A stretch of 25,447 nt of DNA from JABMMZ01 sp964600345 (GTDB lineage: Bacteria; Bacteroidota; Bacteroidia; NS11-12g; UBA955), in NCBI GenBank assembly GCA_964600345.1, contig CAZRKA010000023.1, positions 1 to 25,447 of the forward strand, written 5' to 3'. The notes under the pieces were generated by a model. It was given only the letters and a program-made list of their open reading frames with translations. It ran no database searches and was not told where the DNA came from. The position numbers and the translations under genes were made by a program. Positions within the stretch are counted from its first letter, which is position 1, and the number at the start of each line of letters is the position of its first letter. Positions 13,208 through 22,000 of the stretch are shown here, piece by piece.

Positions 13208-15052
13208 ATGAAAAACATAATTTTTTGTCTTCTGACAATGAATCTTTGCGTAAATACGTTTGCGCAGACAGTAAAAACACATGCCGGAATGCAATACACA
13301 GGCAGCGGCAGTTATACCGGTTACAGAAACAACCACAAGGATTCAGTTTTATTTTCGGCACCTATGGGTATCGAAATCGATACTGCCGGACGATTGTATG
13401 TCTCCAACGAACACAATCTATTCTGGATTCAGGGCAATACGGCCTTTCTGGCTGCAGGTTATACACTTGATCCAAATGAACCGGGTGCAGCAGACAGCAA
13501 GGATGGTGCCGGTTCTACTGCGCGCTTTTCAAGACCTGCAGGCCTTGCCATCAATCCTAATACCAACGAAATGATGATCTGTGATGCCGACTTTAATCAG
13601 ATCAGAAAAATGGAGCGTTATATCAATAATTCCACTCAGCAGATTGTTACGACATTTGCAGGTGTTAAATTACTCAATGGCTCTCATCTGGATGCGGCCA
13701 ACGCCTCTGCAAAATTTAATGGTCCGATTGGTATTGCAGTTGCTCCCAATGGCGATATTTATGTCGCTGACCGCAACAGCCATTGCATTCGCAAAATATC
13801 AGGAGGAAATGTAACAACCATAGCCGGACTGGCAGGCAGTAGCGGACACATCAACGGCAGCGGTTCATCAGCCAGGTTTTCAGCACCATTTAATGTATAT
13901 ATCGACGGCAACGATTTACTGGTTGCTGATTACGGAAACAGCGCCATCCGCAAGATCAATCTCTCGACCAATGCAGTAACCGACCTGATAACAACCGGAC
14001 TATTCGGACCAAAGGATATTTGCAAGGTTGGTTCCGTCATCTATATTGCGGAATCACTTTGTGTTAAACGCTACGAAAACAATGTTCTAAGCATTTATGC
14101 GGGCAGCAATTCGCAACAGGGATACGTCGATGCCGATGGTACAACTGCAAGATTCGAGGACATTACCGGAATAGTTTATAACCCAAGAGACAATATGTTG
14201 TATGTGGTTGACAAGGGAAACAACGTAGTAAGGAGCATCAGCCCGAATTCCAGACCTGTTTGTTCTTTCACAACTTCTACCACCACAGCAACCAAAGGTC
14301 AGACCATAATACTTAAAAGCACTTCCGGGAATCAGCCCAATTTATTTAAATGGACCATTACACCTGCCAACTACACGCTGCTTAACAACAGTACTTTGAA
14401 TGACAGCTTGCTGTATATTTCTTTTTCTCAGACAGGCACATACTCCGTCAAGCTTTTTGTATCAAACCAATCCGGGGCAGATTCGCTGCTAAAAAGCAAT
14501 CACATCGCCATAAGCAGTGTAACGGCTGCTCCTGTTGCAGATTTCATGGCAAGTAAAACAACACCGATAGTCAACGAAGTAATCAGTCTGATCGATTTAT
14601 CTGTCAATACCCCGACAAGCTGGACCTGGCGCATCAGCCCGGGTAATTTTATCTGGATGAACGGAACCGATTCCAACAGCAAAATCCCTAATGTCAAGTT
14701 TACCAACGGCAACAATTTTACCATCACTTTAATTGTAAGCAACACTGAAGGTTCGCATTTTATCAGTAAACCTGATTATATCAAAGTAAACGGCACTTCA
14801 GTTATTTCTCAGAAGCACAGTCATGTGTTCAATGCTTATCCGAATCCGGTAAACGATATTCTGAATGTCAATTTATTTACCCAGGCTAAAATTCAGATAG
14901 TCGACATGCATGGAAGGGTAGTTCTGGATACGGAAGCTAATGCCGGAATTATGGAGTTAAATACCGCAGATTTAAGTCACGGAACCTACACTATTCTGGT
15001 GCAAACAAACGAAGGAATTTTCTCTAAAAAAATCATCGTAGTTCATAATTAA
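13208..15052 (+). CDS. Secreted NHL-repeat protein with PKD domains and T9SS sorting domain
   Basis: 614 residues. A signal peptide (MKNIIFCLLTMNLCVNTFA, cut before Q) is followed by about five NHL-type beta-propeller blades (about 45-345), for example GIAVAPNGDIYVADRNSHCI, then two immunoglobulin-like PKD domains (about 350-440 and 445-530) with FKWTITP and WTWRISPG. The C-terminal 75 residues are a type A T9SS sorting domain: AYPNPVNDILNVNL, IVDMHGRVVL, LSHGTYTILV and a basic KKIIVVHN tail. Such proteins cross the outer membrane by the type IX system and are usually attached to the cell surface or released. NHL propellers bind proteins, sugars or nucleic acids, and the ligand here is unknown. 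It starts 6 bp after purC and is followed after 21 bp by a helicase gene, so the three are probably one transcript despite unrelated roles. Confidence 0.9.
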   Translation: MKNIIFCLLTMNLCVNTFAQTVKTHAGMQYTGSGSYTGYRNNHKDSVLFSAPMGIEIDTAGRLYVSNEHNLFWIQGNTAFLAAGYTLDPNEPGAADSKDGAGSTARFSRPAGLAINPNTNEMMICDADFNQIRKMERYINNSTQQIVTTFAGVKLLNGSHLDAANASAKFNGPIGIAVAPNGDIYVADRNSHCIRKISGGNVTTIAGLAGSSGHINGSGSSARFSAPFNVYIDGNDLLVADYGNSAIRKINLSTNAVTDLITTGLFGPKDICKVGSVIYIAESLCVKRYENNVLSIYAGSNSQQGYVDADGTTARFEDITGIVYNPRDNMLYVVDKGNNVVRSISPNSRPVCSFTTSTTTATKGQTIILKSTSGNQPNLFKWTITPANYTLLNNSTLNDSLLYISFSQTGTYSVKLFVSNQSGADSLLKSNHIAISSVTAAPVADFMASKTTPIVNEVISLIDLSVNTPTSWTWRISPGNFIWMNGTDSNSKIPNVKFTNGNNFTITLIVSNTEGSHFISKPDYIKVNGTSVISQKHSHVFNAYPNPVNDILNVNLFTQAKIQIVDMHGRVVLDTEANAGIMELNTADLSHGTYTILVQTNEGIFSKKIIVVHN

Positions 15053-15073
15053 TCTTTATCTTTATGGTAAACT

Positions 15074-16780
15074 ATGATGAAGCAGGACAAAGCCCTGGCG
15101 ATACTAAAGTCGGGTAAGAATGTATTTTTAACCGGATCGGCAGGAGCCGGTAAAACCTATGTGCTTAACAAGTACATAGACTATCTCAAAAAAGCAGAAG
15201 TGGCAGTTGCAGTCACAGCCTCAACAGGTATAGCAGCAACGCACATGAACGGTATGACCATTCACGCCTGGTCGGGAATCGGAGTCAAAGATTCGATCTC
15301 TCCTAAAGATATTGCCGCCATGCGCGAGAAGAAATACCTGAGCGACAAGCTATGCGAATCGCAGGTGCTAATCATCGACGAAATTTCGATGTTACACAGG
15401 CAGCAACTCGATATGGTAAATCTGGTTCTCAAGAGTTTTAAGGGTAACAATTTGCCTTTCGGCGGAATACAGGTAGTATTTTCAGGCGATTTTTTTCAGT
15501 TACCTCCTGTAGGAAAACCGGGTGAGGAACCTAAAGATAAATTCGCATTTATGTCTGAAGCCTGGCAGCAGGCCGAGCCCGTAGTCTGTTATCTGAGTGA
15601 ACAACACAGACAGTCTGATAACAGTCTGAACCACATACTCAACAGCATGCGCAACGGTTTTGTGGAAGGACATCTTTTGAAAAGTCTTGAAGAAACAATG
15701 ATGAGAAAACCTGCCGAATCTGAATTACTCACGAGACTGTTTACGCATAACCTGGATGTGGATCGCCTGAATACCGATTATCTAAGTAAGCTTGAATCGG
15801 AACCCAAATTGTTCAGGGCAGAGATCAAGGGTAACGAGACGCTCAGAAGTATACTGGCCAAATCTGTGCTTACAGACGAAGAACTGGAACTTCGAAAAGG
15901 TGCCAGGGTCATGTTTATCAAAAATAACTACGAGAAGTCTTATATGAACGGCAGTACCGGCGAGATTACAGGGTTTGATGAGTCCGGTTTTCCTTTAGTA
16001 AAACTGAAAAACGGGAATGAAGTGATAGCCGAGCCGGAAGACTGGAGTATACAGGACGATCACGGTAAAACCCTTGCTTCTTTTAAACAGGTTCCCCTGC
16101 GTCTGGCCTGGGCAATTACTATTCACAAAAGTCAGGGGATGACACTCGACGAAGCCATTATCGACCTCGGTAAAACTTTTGAAAAAGGTCAGGGCTATGT
16201 CGCATTAAGCAGGTTGCGCAACATGGAAAGCCTTTACCTCGAAGGATTCAACAGTCTGGCACTCGAGGTCGACGCTCTGGCATTAAAAGCAGACAAGAGG
16301 TTCAGGGAATTGTCTGCTGTGGCTGATGCCAATTGGGAAATATCCGAACTCGAAAAAAGATTCGATGCATTTGTGCTTGCCTGCGGTGGTTATCCTGAAT
16401 CAGCCCCACGTAAAACGAAGAAAGGAAAGTTTGATAAACATGATAAGAAGAAAAAACCGGCAAAGGAAAATACTTATGCTTTGACCGCCGCTTTGATTAA
16501 ACAGGGTAAAAGTATCAAGTCTATAGCTAAATCGCGCGAGTTAAGTGAAGGAACCATATTGTCTCATATTTTAAAACTGAAAAAAGAAGGTGAAGATCTT
16601 GATTTTGATTTATACCGTCCTTCCAAAAAACATCTTGAAATGGTTGAAGCGGCCATGGCCGATTTGAAGTATACCTCAGAAGAAGATGCAAAAACTTTGT
16701 CCTTGACTTCCATTTATAAACACCTGAATGAAAAGCTGGCTTACGACGAAATCAGGCTGGCGATGATGTATTTGGAGTAG
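15074..16780 (+). CDS. PIF1-like superfamily 1 helicase with C-terminal helix-turn-helix domain
   Basis: 568 residues. Motif I is TGSAGAGKT (20-28). Motif Ia is TASTGIAA. Walker B is LIIDEISML (D102/E103). Motif III is FSGDFFQLPPVG (137-147). C-terminal helicase motifs include WAITIHKSQGMTLDEAIIDL and GYVALSRLRNMESL. This is the RecD2/PIF1 arrangement, a 5'-to-3' DNA helicase family with roles at replication obstacles and recombination. After a lysine-rich linker (about residues 455-475, KKKKPAKEN) comes a helix-turn-helix domain like that on some RecQ-type helicases (LTAALIKQGKSIKSIAKSRE, then LSEGTILSHILKL). It probably helps DNA binding. Of the two adjacent ATGs at 15074 and 15077 either may be used. 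It ends at a repeat-rich junction with the convergent glycosyltransferase. Confidence 0.9.
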   Translation: MMKQDKALAILKSGKNVFLTGSAGAGKTYVLNKYIDYLKKAEVAVAVTASTGIAATHMNGMTIHAWSGIGVKDSISPKDIAAMREKKYLSDKLCESQVLIIDEISMLHRQQLDMVNLVLKSFKGNNLPFGGIQVVFSGDFFQLPPVGKPGEEPKDKFAFMSEAWQQAEPVVCYLSEQHRQSDNSLNHILNSMRNGFVEGHLLKSLEETMMRKPAESELLTRLFTHNLDVDRLNTDYLSKLESEPKLFRAEIKGNETLRSILAKSVLTDEELELRKGARVMFIKNNYEKSYMNGSTGEITGFDESGFPLVKLKNGNEVIAEPEDWSIQDDHGKTLASFKQVPLRLAWAITIHKSQGMTLDEAIIDLGKTFEKGQGYVALSRLRNMESLYLEGFNSLALEVDALALKADKRFRELSAVADANWEISELEKRFDAFVLACGGYPESAPRKTKKGKFDKHDKKKKPAKENTYALTAALIKQGKSIKSIAKSRELSEGTILSHILKLKKEGEDLDFDLYRPSKKHLEMVEAAMADLKYTSEEDAKTLSLTSIYKHLNEKLAYDEIRLAMMYLE

Positions 16781-16788
16781 GAGAGTAG

Positions 16789-16820
16789 ACCCTCCTTCGC
16801 TGAAGCTACGGAGGGTGAGA
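16789..16820. repeat. Palindromic element copy A
   Basis: ACCCTCC (16789-16795) and GGAGGGT (16810-16816) form a 7-bp GC-rich stem around a 14-nt loop. A smaller alternative stem CTTC-GCT-GAAG lies inside. The element begins 9 bp after the helicase stop and can serve as a terminator for it. A diverged copy occurs 99 bp downstream. From memory, palindromes with a TTCGCTGAAGCTACGGAGG-like core are scattered in many environmental genomes. I cannot verify this here. Confidence 0.75.
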
Positions 16821-16889
16821 GAAGATAGAGGAGGAGAAGAGGAGAAGATAGAAGAGGAGAAGAGGAGAAGATAGAAGAGGAGAAGAGAT
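16821..16889 (+). repeat. 23-bp polypurine tandem repeat, three units
   Basis: Three 23-bp units (16821-16843, 16844-16866, 16867-16889) based on GAAGATAGAAGAGGAGAA plus GAGGA. Unit 1 differs from unit 2 at one base and unit 3 only at its last base. The plus strand is almost pure purine over about 75 bp, with one T per unit. It lies between two copies of the palindromic element at a convergent gene junction. It has no open frame of note. Confidence 0.9.
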
Positions 16890-16919
16890 CCACCTTCGCT
16901 TAAGCTACGGAGAGTGAGA
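16888..16919. repeat. Palindromic element copy B (diverged)
   Basis: Aligned without gaps to copy A (16789-16820), 28 of 32 bases are identical, including the core TTCGCT.AAGCTACGGAG and the end GTGAGA. The changes fall partly in the arms (now ATCCACC and GGAGAGT), so the long stem of copy A is weakened. It lies 12 bp past the stop of the convergent glycosyltransferase gene. Confidence 0.8.
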
Positions 16920-16930
16920 AAAACTAAAGA

Positions 16931-18346
16931 TTACTGGAATCCATAGATACGGAAATGTTTGTCGTTGTATACTTCCTGATAAGGCAGTAGAACATCTACA
17001 CCAAACACTTCTTTCATAATGACAATGTATTTCAATCCGCGGCTTCGCAGTGAATCGGTAAAAGACTTTGTCTGCAATTCTCCATTGAAGGCAACCCAGC
17101 CTTTTCGGTGGGCAAAGTAAACAGGCGTAGGGAAGGCCCCGCTGTTAATCACTATCAGGTCTTTGCGAGACCCCAGACGGTCGAGACAAACCTCGAGTTG
17201 CGGCACGGATTTATATTCGGGTTTGATGCGAAAATCGTCCATGTGGTTGAGAATACCTTCGATAGCAATGGCAACAAGTACAATATTTACCCAATTCCGG
17301 TTTTTAATTAAACTGATGCCAAATCCGCTAACCAGTGCCATTACCGGAACAAAAGGAATGATGTAATAGGAATGGTGATAAAAGGTAAATCCCCCTTTTA
17401 ACATGACAGGCAGAAAGCCTATTGCACCTGCAATTAAAACATACAGAATGTCTTTACTTTTTTTCCTTATGGCTGTATACAGGCCGGCTATGAAAAATAC
17501 AAATGCGATGTATTTTATCGCTACATCATAGAATTTTGAAAGAGTTTCTTCAGGATGTGTTGCCAGTTCTGAGGCTCCGAGCATCAAGCTTTTTCCCATA
17601 AAGAAATGGCTGAATCCGTATGTTTCTGTCAGATAAGGAACCCAGCGGTAATACCAGATATAACTTATTATCAGGGCTGTCATACTGAAAAGGGCAAACA
17701 GGAGTTTATTTCTTTGCCGCACAGATTTTGAAAAGAACGGCACAGCAAAGAGAATAAGGAGATAGCCTGATGGAAGCTTGCTGAGAATACCGGCACTCAC
17801 AAACAGAAAGTATAATAAAAGGTCTTTGTATTTTCCATTTTCAAGAAATGATAATCCGCTGTATAGTGAGAATAATACCAGCGACATAGAGAAAGTATCG
17901 GGCATTATCTTTCTGGAATAGGTAAACCAGATTGAAAACAACAAAACTATTCCTGCGTTAAATGCGATATCCTTTCCGAAATATTTAAGACAGAGTTTAT
18001 GAAATACCCAGAGACCTGCACTCGAAAACAGCAGGACTATCAAGCGTCCGTACCAGTGCTGGTAACCGAATACCAGTGAAACAAGGTAAATGAGATAATT
18101 GAGCAATGGAAATTCCATGCCAGTAATTCCACTCAGTTCGCCGGCTATGTCTACCCTGGGGTACAGTGGATTTGCATCTGTTTCCAGGAAGTTTCGGGCC
18201 ACCATGGTAACTGTCGTTTGTCTCCAGTTGTGTGAAAGATCAAGGGGCGGAAAGGTGATGCCATATAATCGGACAGCAAAAAAAAGCAGAATCCAGAAAC
18301 GGAAATCCTTTAAAATAGCAGAATTATACCCGAGTTTGCTTCCCAT
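16931..18346 (-). CDS. GT39/PMT-type membrane glycosyltransferase
   Basis: 471 residues from the ATG at 18346, a polytopic inner-membrane protein with about ten or more hydrophobic segments. The first external loop has FPPLDLSHNWRQTTVTMVAR (D36, H39, R42), the pattern of dolichyl-phosphate-mannose/ArnT-like enzymes, where an acidic residue in this loop is catalytic. Such proteins move a sugar from a polyprenyl-phosphate donor to lipid, polysaccharide or protein. The acceptor is unknown. A later segment, KGGFTFYHHSYYIIPFVPVM, resembles the conserved HxYY region of the family. The short soluble C terminus is less conserved. The frame extends to a TTG at 18358, but that TTG lies inside a TATGTTTG promoter element, so the ATG is the better start. 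No sugar or O-antigen genes are next to it. Confidence 0.85.
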   Translation of the reverse strand: MGSKLGYNSAILKDFRFWILLFFAVRLYGITFPPLDLSHNWRQTTVTMVARNFLETDANPLYPRVDIAGELSGITGMEFPLLNYLIYLVSLVFGYQHWYGRLIVLLFSSAGLWVFHKLCLKYFGKDIAFNAGIVLLFSIWFTYSRKIMPDTFSMSLVLFSLYSGLSFLENGKYKDLLLYFLFVSAGILSKLPSGYLLILFAVPFFSKSVRQRNKLLFALFSMTALIISYIWYYRWVPYLTETYGFSHFFMGKSLMLGASELATHPEETLSKFYDVAIKYIAFVFFIAGLYTAIRKKSKDILYVLIAGAIGFLPVMLKGGFTFYHHSYYIIPFVPVMALVSGFGISLIKNRNWVNIVLVAIAIEGILNHMDDFRIKPEYKSVPQLEVCLDRLGSRKDLIVINSGAFPTPVYFAHRKGWVAFNGELQTKSFTDSLRSRGLKYIVIMKEVFGVDVLLPYQEVYNDKHFRIYGFQ

Positions 18347-18355
18347 ATCAAATGG

Positions 18356-18363
18356 CAAACATA
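18356..18363 (-). promoter_or_regulatory. Candidate -7 element of the glycosyltransferase gene
   Basis: TATGTTTG on the minus strand fits TAnnTTTG and is followed by 9 bp to the ATG at 18346, giving a leader of only a few nucleotides. A TTG for the -33 position at a proper distance is not clear, the nearest being 14 bp upstream. Confidence 0.4.
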
Positions 18364-18431
18364 AGATAAATTTAATTCAAACTAAATGATGTGCGTTCTG
18401 CGCTTTCAGTTACTAAAAGATTGCATTTCTG

Positions 18432-19010
18432 CTATCGCTTTTTGCGCTGAAATTCTTCTTCGCTCACTCTTCGGATAATGTCAGGATATCTTCTTGAATA
18501 AAGAATCCGGATACTTTGCATTTTGTAAAATCTGTGGAATTCGTGTTTGGATACCGAAATGCTGGCCTGCACAGGTTTTTTTTGTTCGTCAATAAATATC
18601 AGATCAAGACTGGTAAAATCCGCTTTTCTGGTCGAGTACGAAGACCCGTCTATGACTTTGGCAGTGGTATACACCCCGTTTTTGCGCAGTTCGGTGCTTT
18701 CACGATTCACTTCATTGGTAATAAACAAGATGCCGAAACCAATAAGTCCGCCGATGATGATGGCTCCAAACAAGTAGCCCGAATAATCGTTTTCGTCGTC
18801 TGCCTGAGCCTCTTTTTCAGGATTGCCGTAAAAGGCAGATATAACGAATACCAGCAGTGTACCCGTGCAAAGAAGAGTACCAACAATGGTAATGAATGTG
18901 GTATACTTGCTGTAAATATCCAGGGGAATTACACCGTAGAATATTATAAAAATGATTACAAAGCTGATTCCCCAAAGCAGGCTTTTTTTCTTGTTCATTG
19001 AATTAGGCAT
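18432..19010 (-). CDS. Small membrane protein, DUF3592-like, function unknown
   Basis: 192 residues from ATG 19010, or 188 from the second ATG at 18998, which gives MNKKKSLLWG and may be the true start. Three hydrophobic segments lie at about residues 13-33, 38-60 and 80-102. A C-terminal soluble domain (about 105-185) follows, with NGVYTTAKVIDGSSYS, a LDLIFIDEQKKPVQASISVS strand pair, and IRILYSRRYPDIIRRVSEEE. The pattern of gxxttAxV, then a beta strand with an F-x-D turn, then I-x-Y-x-x-x-x-P, is that of DUF3592-type proteins. It begins 24 bp after the stop of the large GloVer-repeat protein and could be co-transcribed with it. Confidence 0.7.
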   Translation of the reverse strand: MPNSMNKKKSLLWGISFVIIFIIFYGVIPLDIYSKYTTFITIVGTLLCTGTLLVFVISAFYGNPEKEAQADDENDYSGYLFGAIIIGGLIGFGILFITNEVNRESTELRKNGVYTTAKVIDGSSYSTRKADFTSLDLIFIDEQKKPVQASISVSKHEFHRFYKMQSIRILYSRRYPDIIRRVSEEEFQRKKR

Positions 19011-19034
19011 GATTGATACGATTTATTCTTTTAG

Positions 19035-22000
19035 TTATTGAATGATTAATTTGATTACAGCATTTTCTGCGCCTGAATTTATATGCAGATAATACAAACC
19101 GGGCAGCAGCAATGAATCACATTGAACTGAAGCAGTGTTGCTATATTTCCTGTTCAGCAGCATTCGGCCTTCGCTGTCGAAAATTTTGAAATTAAGTTCA
19201 GACTGAATGTTTCCGAATAAAACTTCGAAATTGCCCTTGCCGGGATTTGGAAATACTTTTATACCTGCGGTAAAACTGTTGTGCATAAGAGACAGGGAGT
19301 TGATGTTTTCACAGACTGAAGTATCTATACACTGGTTTTGTGTTATTTCTACAGCGTAGTTACCATTTCGTACCGCTGTAAAGGTTTTGTTGCTTGCATT
19401 TGGTACTGCTTTGAAAGCGCTGTCGCAATACAGCCATCGGTAGCTGGCATTGATGGCGTTGGCTGTCAATTGAGGATCGTTATTGCTGATGCTGACATCT
19501 GCGTTTTTGATTGTCAGGTCTATACTTATAACACTGTCGCAGCCGGCGGCATTTGGAATGGTGGCAGTGATTTTCCCGCTGCCGGTATAGCGTTTGCCAT
19601 CGGGTGCCGTATATTCGCGGCAAACTGCTGTATCAAATTCTGATGCGGTTTGATTTATACTTAACTTTATACTAATAATGCTGTCGCATGAAACAGAATT
19701 TGGAATGACGGCGGTATACACACCACTGCTGTCGTATATTTTACCGTCAGGAGCCGTATAGGTTTTACAGGCCGACACGATTAAGTTGCTTTTAGTATTC
19801 AGTATTTTCAGATAGATATTTACAATGCTGTCGCAGCCGTTGTAATTAGCGAGTACCGCTTTATACAAACCGCTGCTGTCATATACTTTTGCATCCGGAG
19901 CCGTGTAATTGCTGCAGGCCTGAACATTGATTTGTGAACTGCTGCTCTGTTTGATTTTAAGTGTGAGGCTGATGATACTGTCGCATCCCGCCGTTGTTGG
20001 AATGGTATCCGAGTAATTGCCCGAACTGCGGTAGATGTATTTACCGCTGGGCGATATCATGCTGTCGCAGGACGTAAACGATTTATTTACCCTTGCAGGC
20101 AGACATATTTCAGTTAATCCGCCAAAGGCATAATTGCCGTTGCTGTCGTTGAAGTCGTGTTTTTTGATTACAGTCATATTCAAAGTATCGAACTCGAAAA
20201 TGACACCCATGTTATGGCGGCCGCCTCCTCTGGCCGTGCCGAACATTTTTCCTTTCGATGTTTTGAGCAGGGTAGAAGTTGGATACGAGCCGCTGATGCT
20301 GTTAAAATGGTGTATGGCTGTAAAGGCACTATCGCTGATGCGGTATCTGAACAACACCCCCAGCCCGTTATTGCCGCCAAACTGAGTCATGCCGAATAAG
20401 TTACCGTTTCCGTTTTCAGTTAAACTGCCCTGAGCATACCCACCCATGGTATTAGGCTCGAAGTGAAGCAGTGTTTTTATATTCTGCGTTGAAGGATCGA
20501 AAGAAAATAAAGTGCCTCTTCCATAAGCACCACCGTCATAAGTCATGCCGTACATTTTACCATTCGAAGCAAGCAGCAGATCGCCGAAAGGACTTCCCCC
20601 ATAAGTGCTGTCGTCAAAATCTACAAGTTTGCTGAGAATGAAATTAGATGGGTTGAAACTGTATATTGCGCCATATTCGTTTGCCCCGCCCGACGAACAC
20701 ATGCCGTACAAAAGTCCGTTTGGTCCGGGTATCAGTGTTCCGAAAGGATTACATCCGTTGCTCCGGTCAAAATCGTAAATTTTGGTATAGACTGAAGTAG
20801 CGTGGTCGTATTTAAATATCACTCCGACATTGTTACTTCCGCCGCTGTAGGTTGTGCCGAATAGCAGACCGTTGTATGAGCATAAAGTAGAGTATGGCTG
20901 GCCGCCGTCTAGTCCGTTAAAACTGTGTTTTTTAGTGTAAACATCCGTTTCTGCGTCGTATTCGAAAAGTACACCTCTGTTGCTGACTCCGCCGCTGAGC
21001 GTTAGTCCGTAAAGTTTTCTGTTTGAAGCGAGACATAAGCGTCCAAGCGGTGAATTTCCCTCCGCAGCATAGTTGAATTCGTGTATTTTAGAAAATGCGT
21101 TGTTTGCAGGACTATAGGTAAAAAGAATACCCGAATTGGTAATTCCTCCTCTGTAACTCACTCCGTATAATTTCCCTGTTGTACTCATAAATAAATCGCC
21201 CATAGGGTTTCTGGCGGCGGCACTTCCACCTAAATCCAGTTTTTTAATCAGACTGTCGTTATTGCTGTTGTATTCAAGAATGACGCCTGCATTGGAAGTT
21301 CCACCGGCATATGTCATCGCGTAGAATTTGCCATTCAATCCTTTACAAAATCCACCGTATGGATTCCGGCCGTTATCGCTGCCGTTGAGGTCGGCAATTT
21401 TATAAATGCTATCTGTCACGTAACTATAGCGGTAAACTGTTCCTCCGTTGCTGCTGCCACCTAGGAAATTCATACCAAGCAGAGTGCCACTGTCGGTTTC
21501 AAGCAAAGAGTTATATGGATTGCTTCCGTTGCCCGATCCGTTAAAATGAGCTTTAATTTGAAGACTGTCGTTGTTAAGGTCGAACTGAAAAAGTATGCCA
21601 AGGTTAAAACTGCCTCCCTGGTAACAGGTGCCATATAGCAGCCCGTTTTTTGCCTGTATCAGACTGCCCAGCGGGTGTCTGCCGTTAACCGAACCGTCGA
21701 ACTCAAAAAGATTCGCATAGCTGTTGTTTTGCAAATCGAATTCATATAAAACACCTTCGTTGTTTGTTCCTCCCTGATAAGTCAGACCATACAACTTTCC
21801 ATTATTTGCCTGCAGCAGTTTTCCTGAAGGAGTAGTTCCGCTGCCGGCACTCGCACCAAAATCGAAAAGTTTAACGCAACTGTTATTCGCAGGATTAAAA
21901 CAATAAATGGTGCCGTAGTTTTTTGATCCTCCCTGATAGCACAAGCCATACATCAGTCCGTTGGAGGCTCTGACAAGACTACCCCTGGGAAAGGAACCCA

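Noticed and set aside
16821..16889. Possible CRISPR-like array of 23-bp units
   Set aside because: The units are contiguous with no spacers, and all-purine. It is a simple tandem repeat.
18516..19001. Long open frame on the plus strand (161 codons)
   Set aside because: It lies opposite the DUF3592-like membrane protein, which has clear membrane segments and a plausible domain. The plus-strand frame shows no family pattern.
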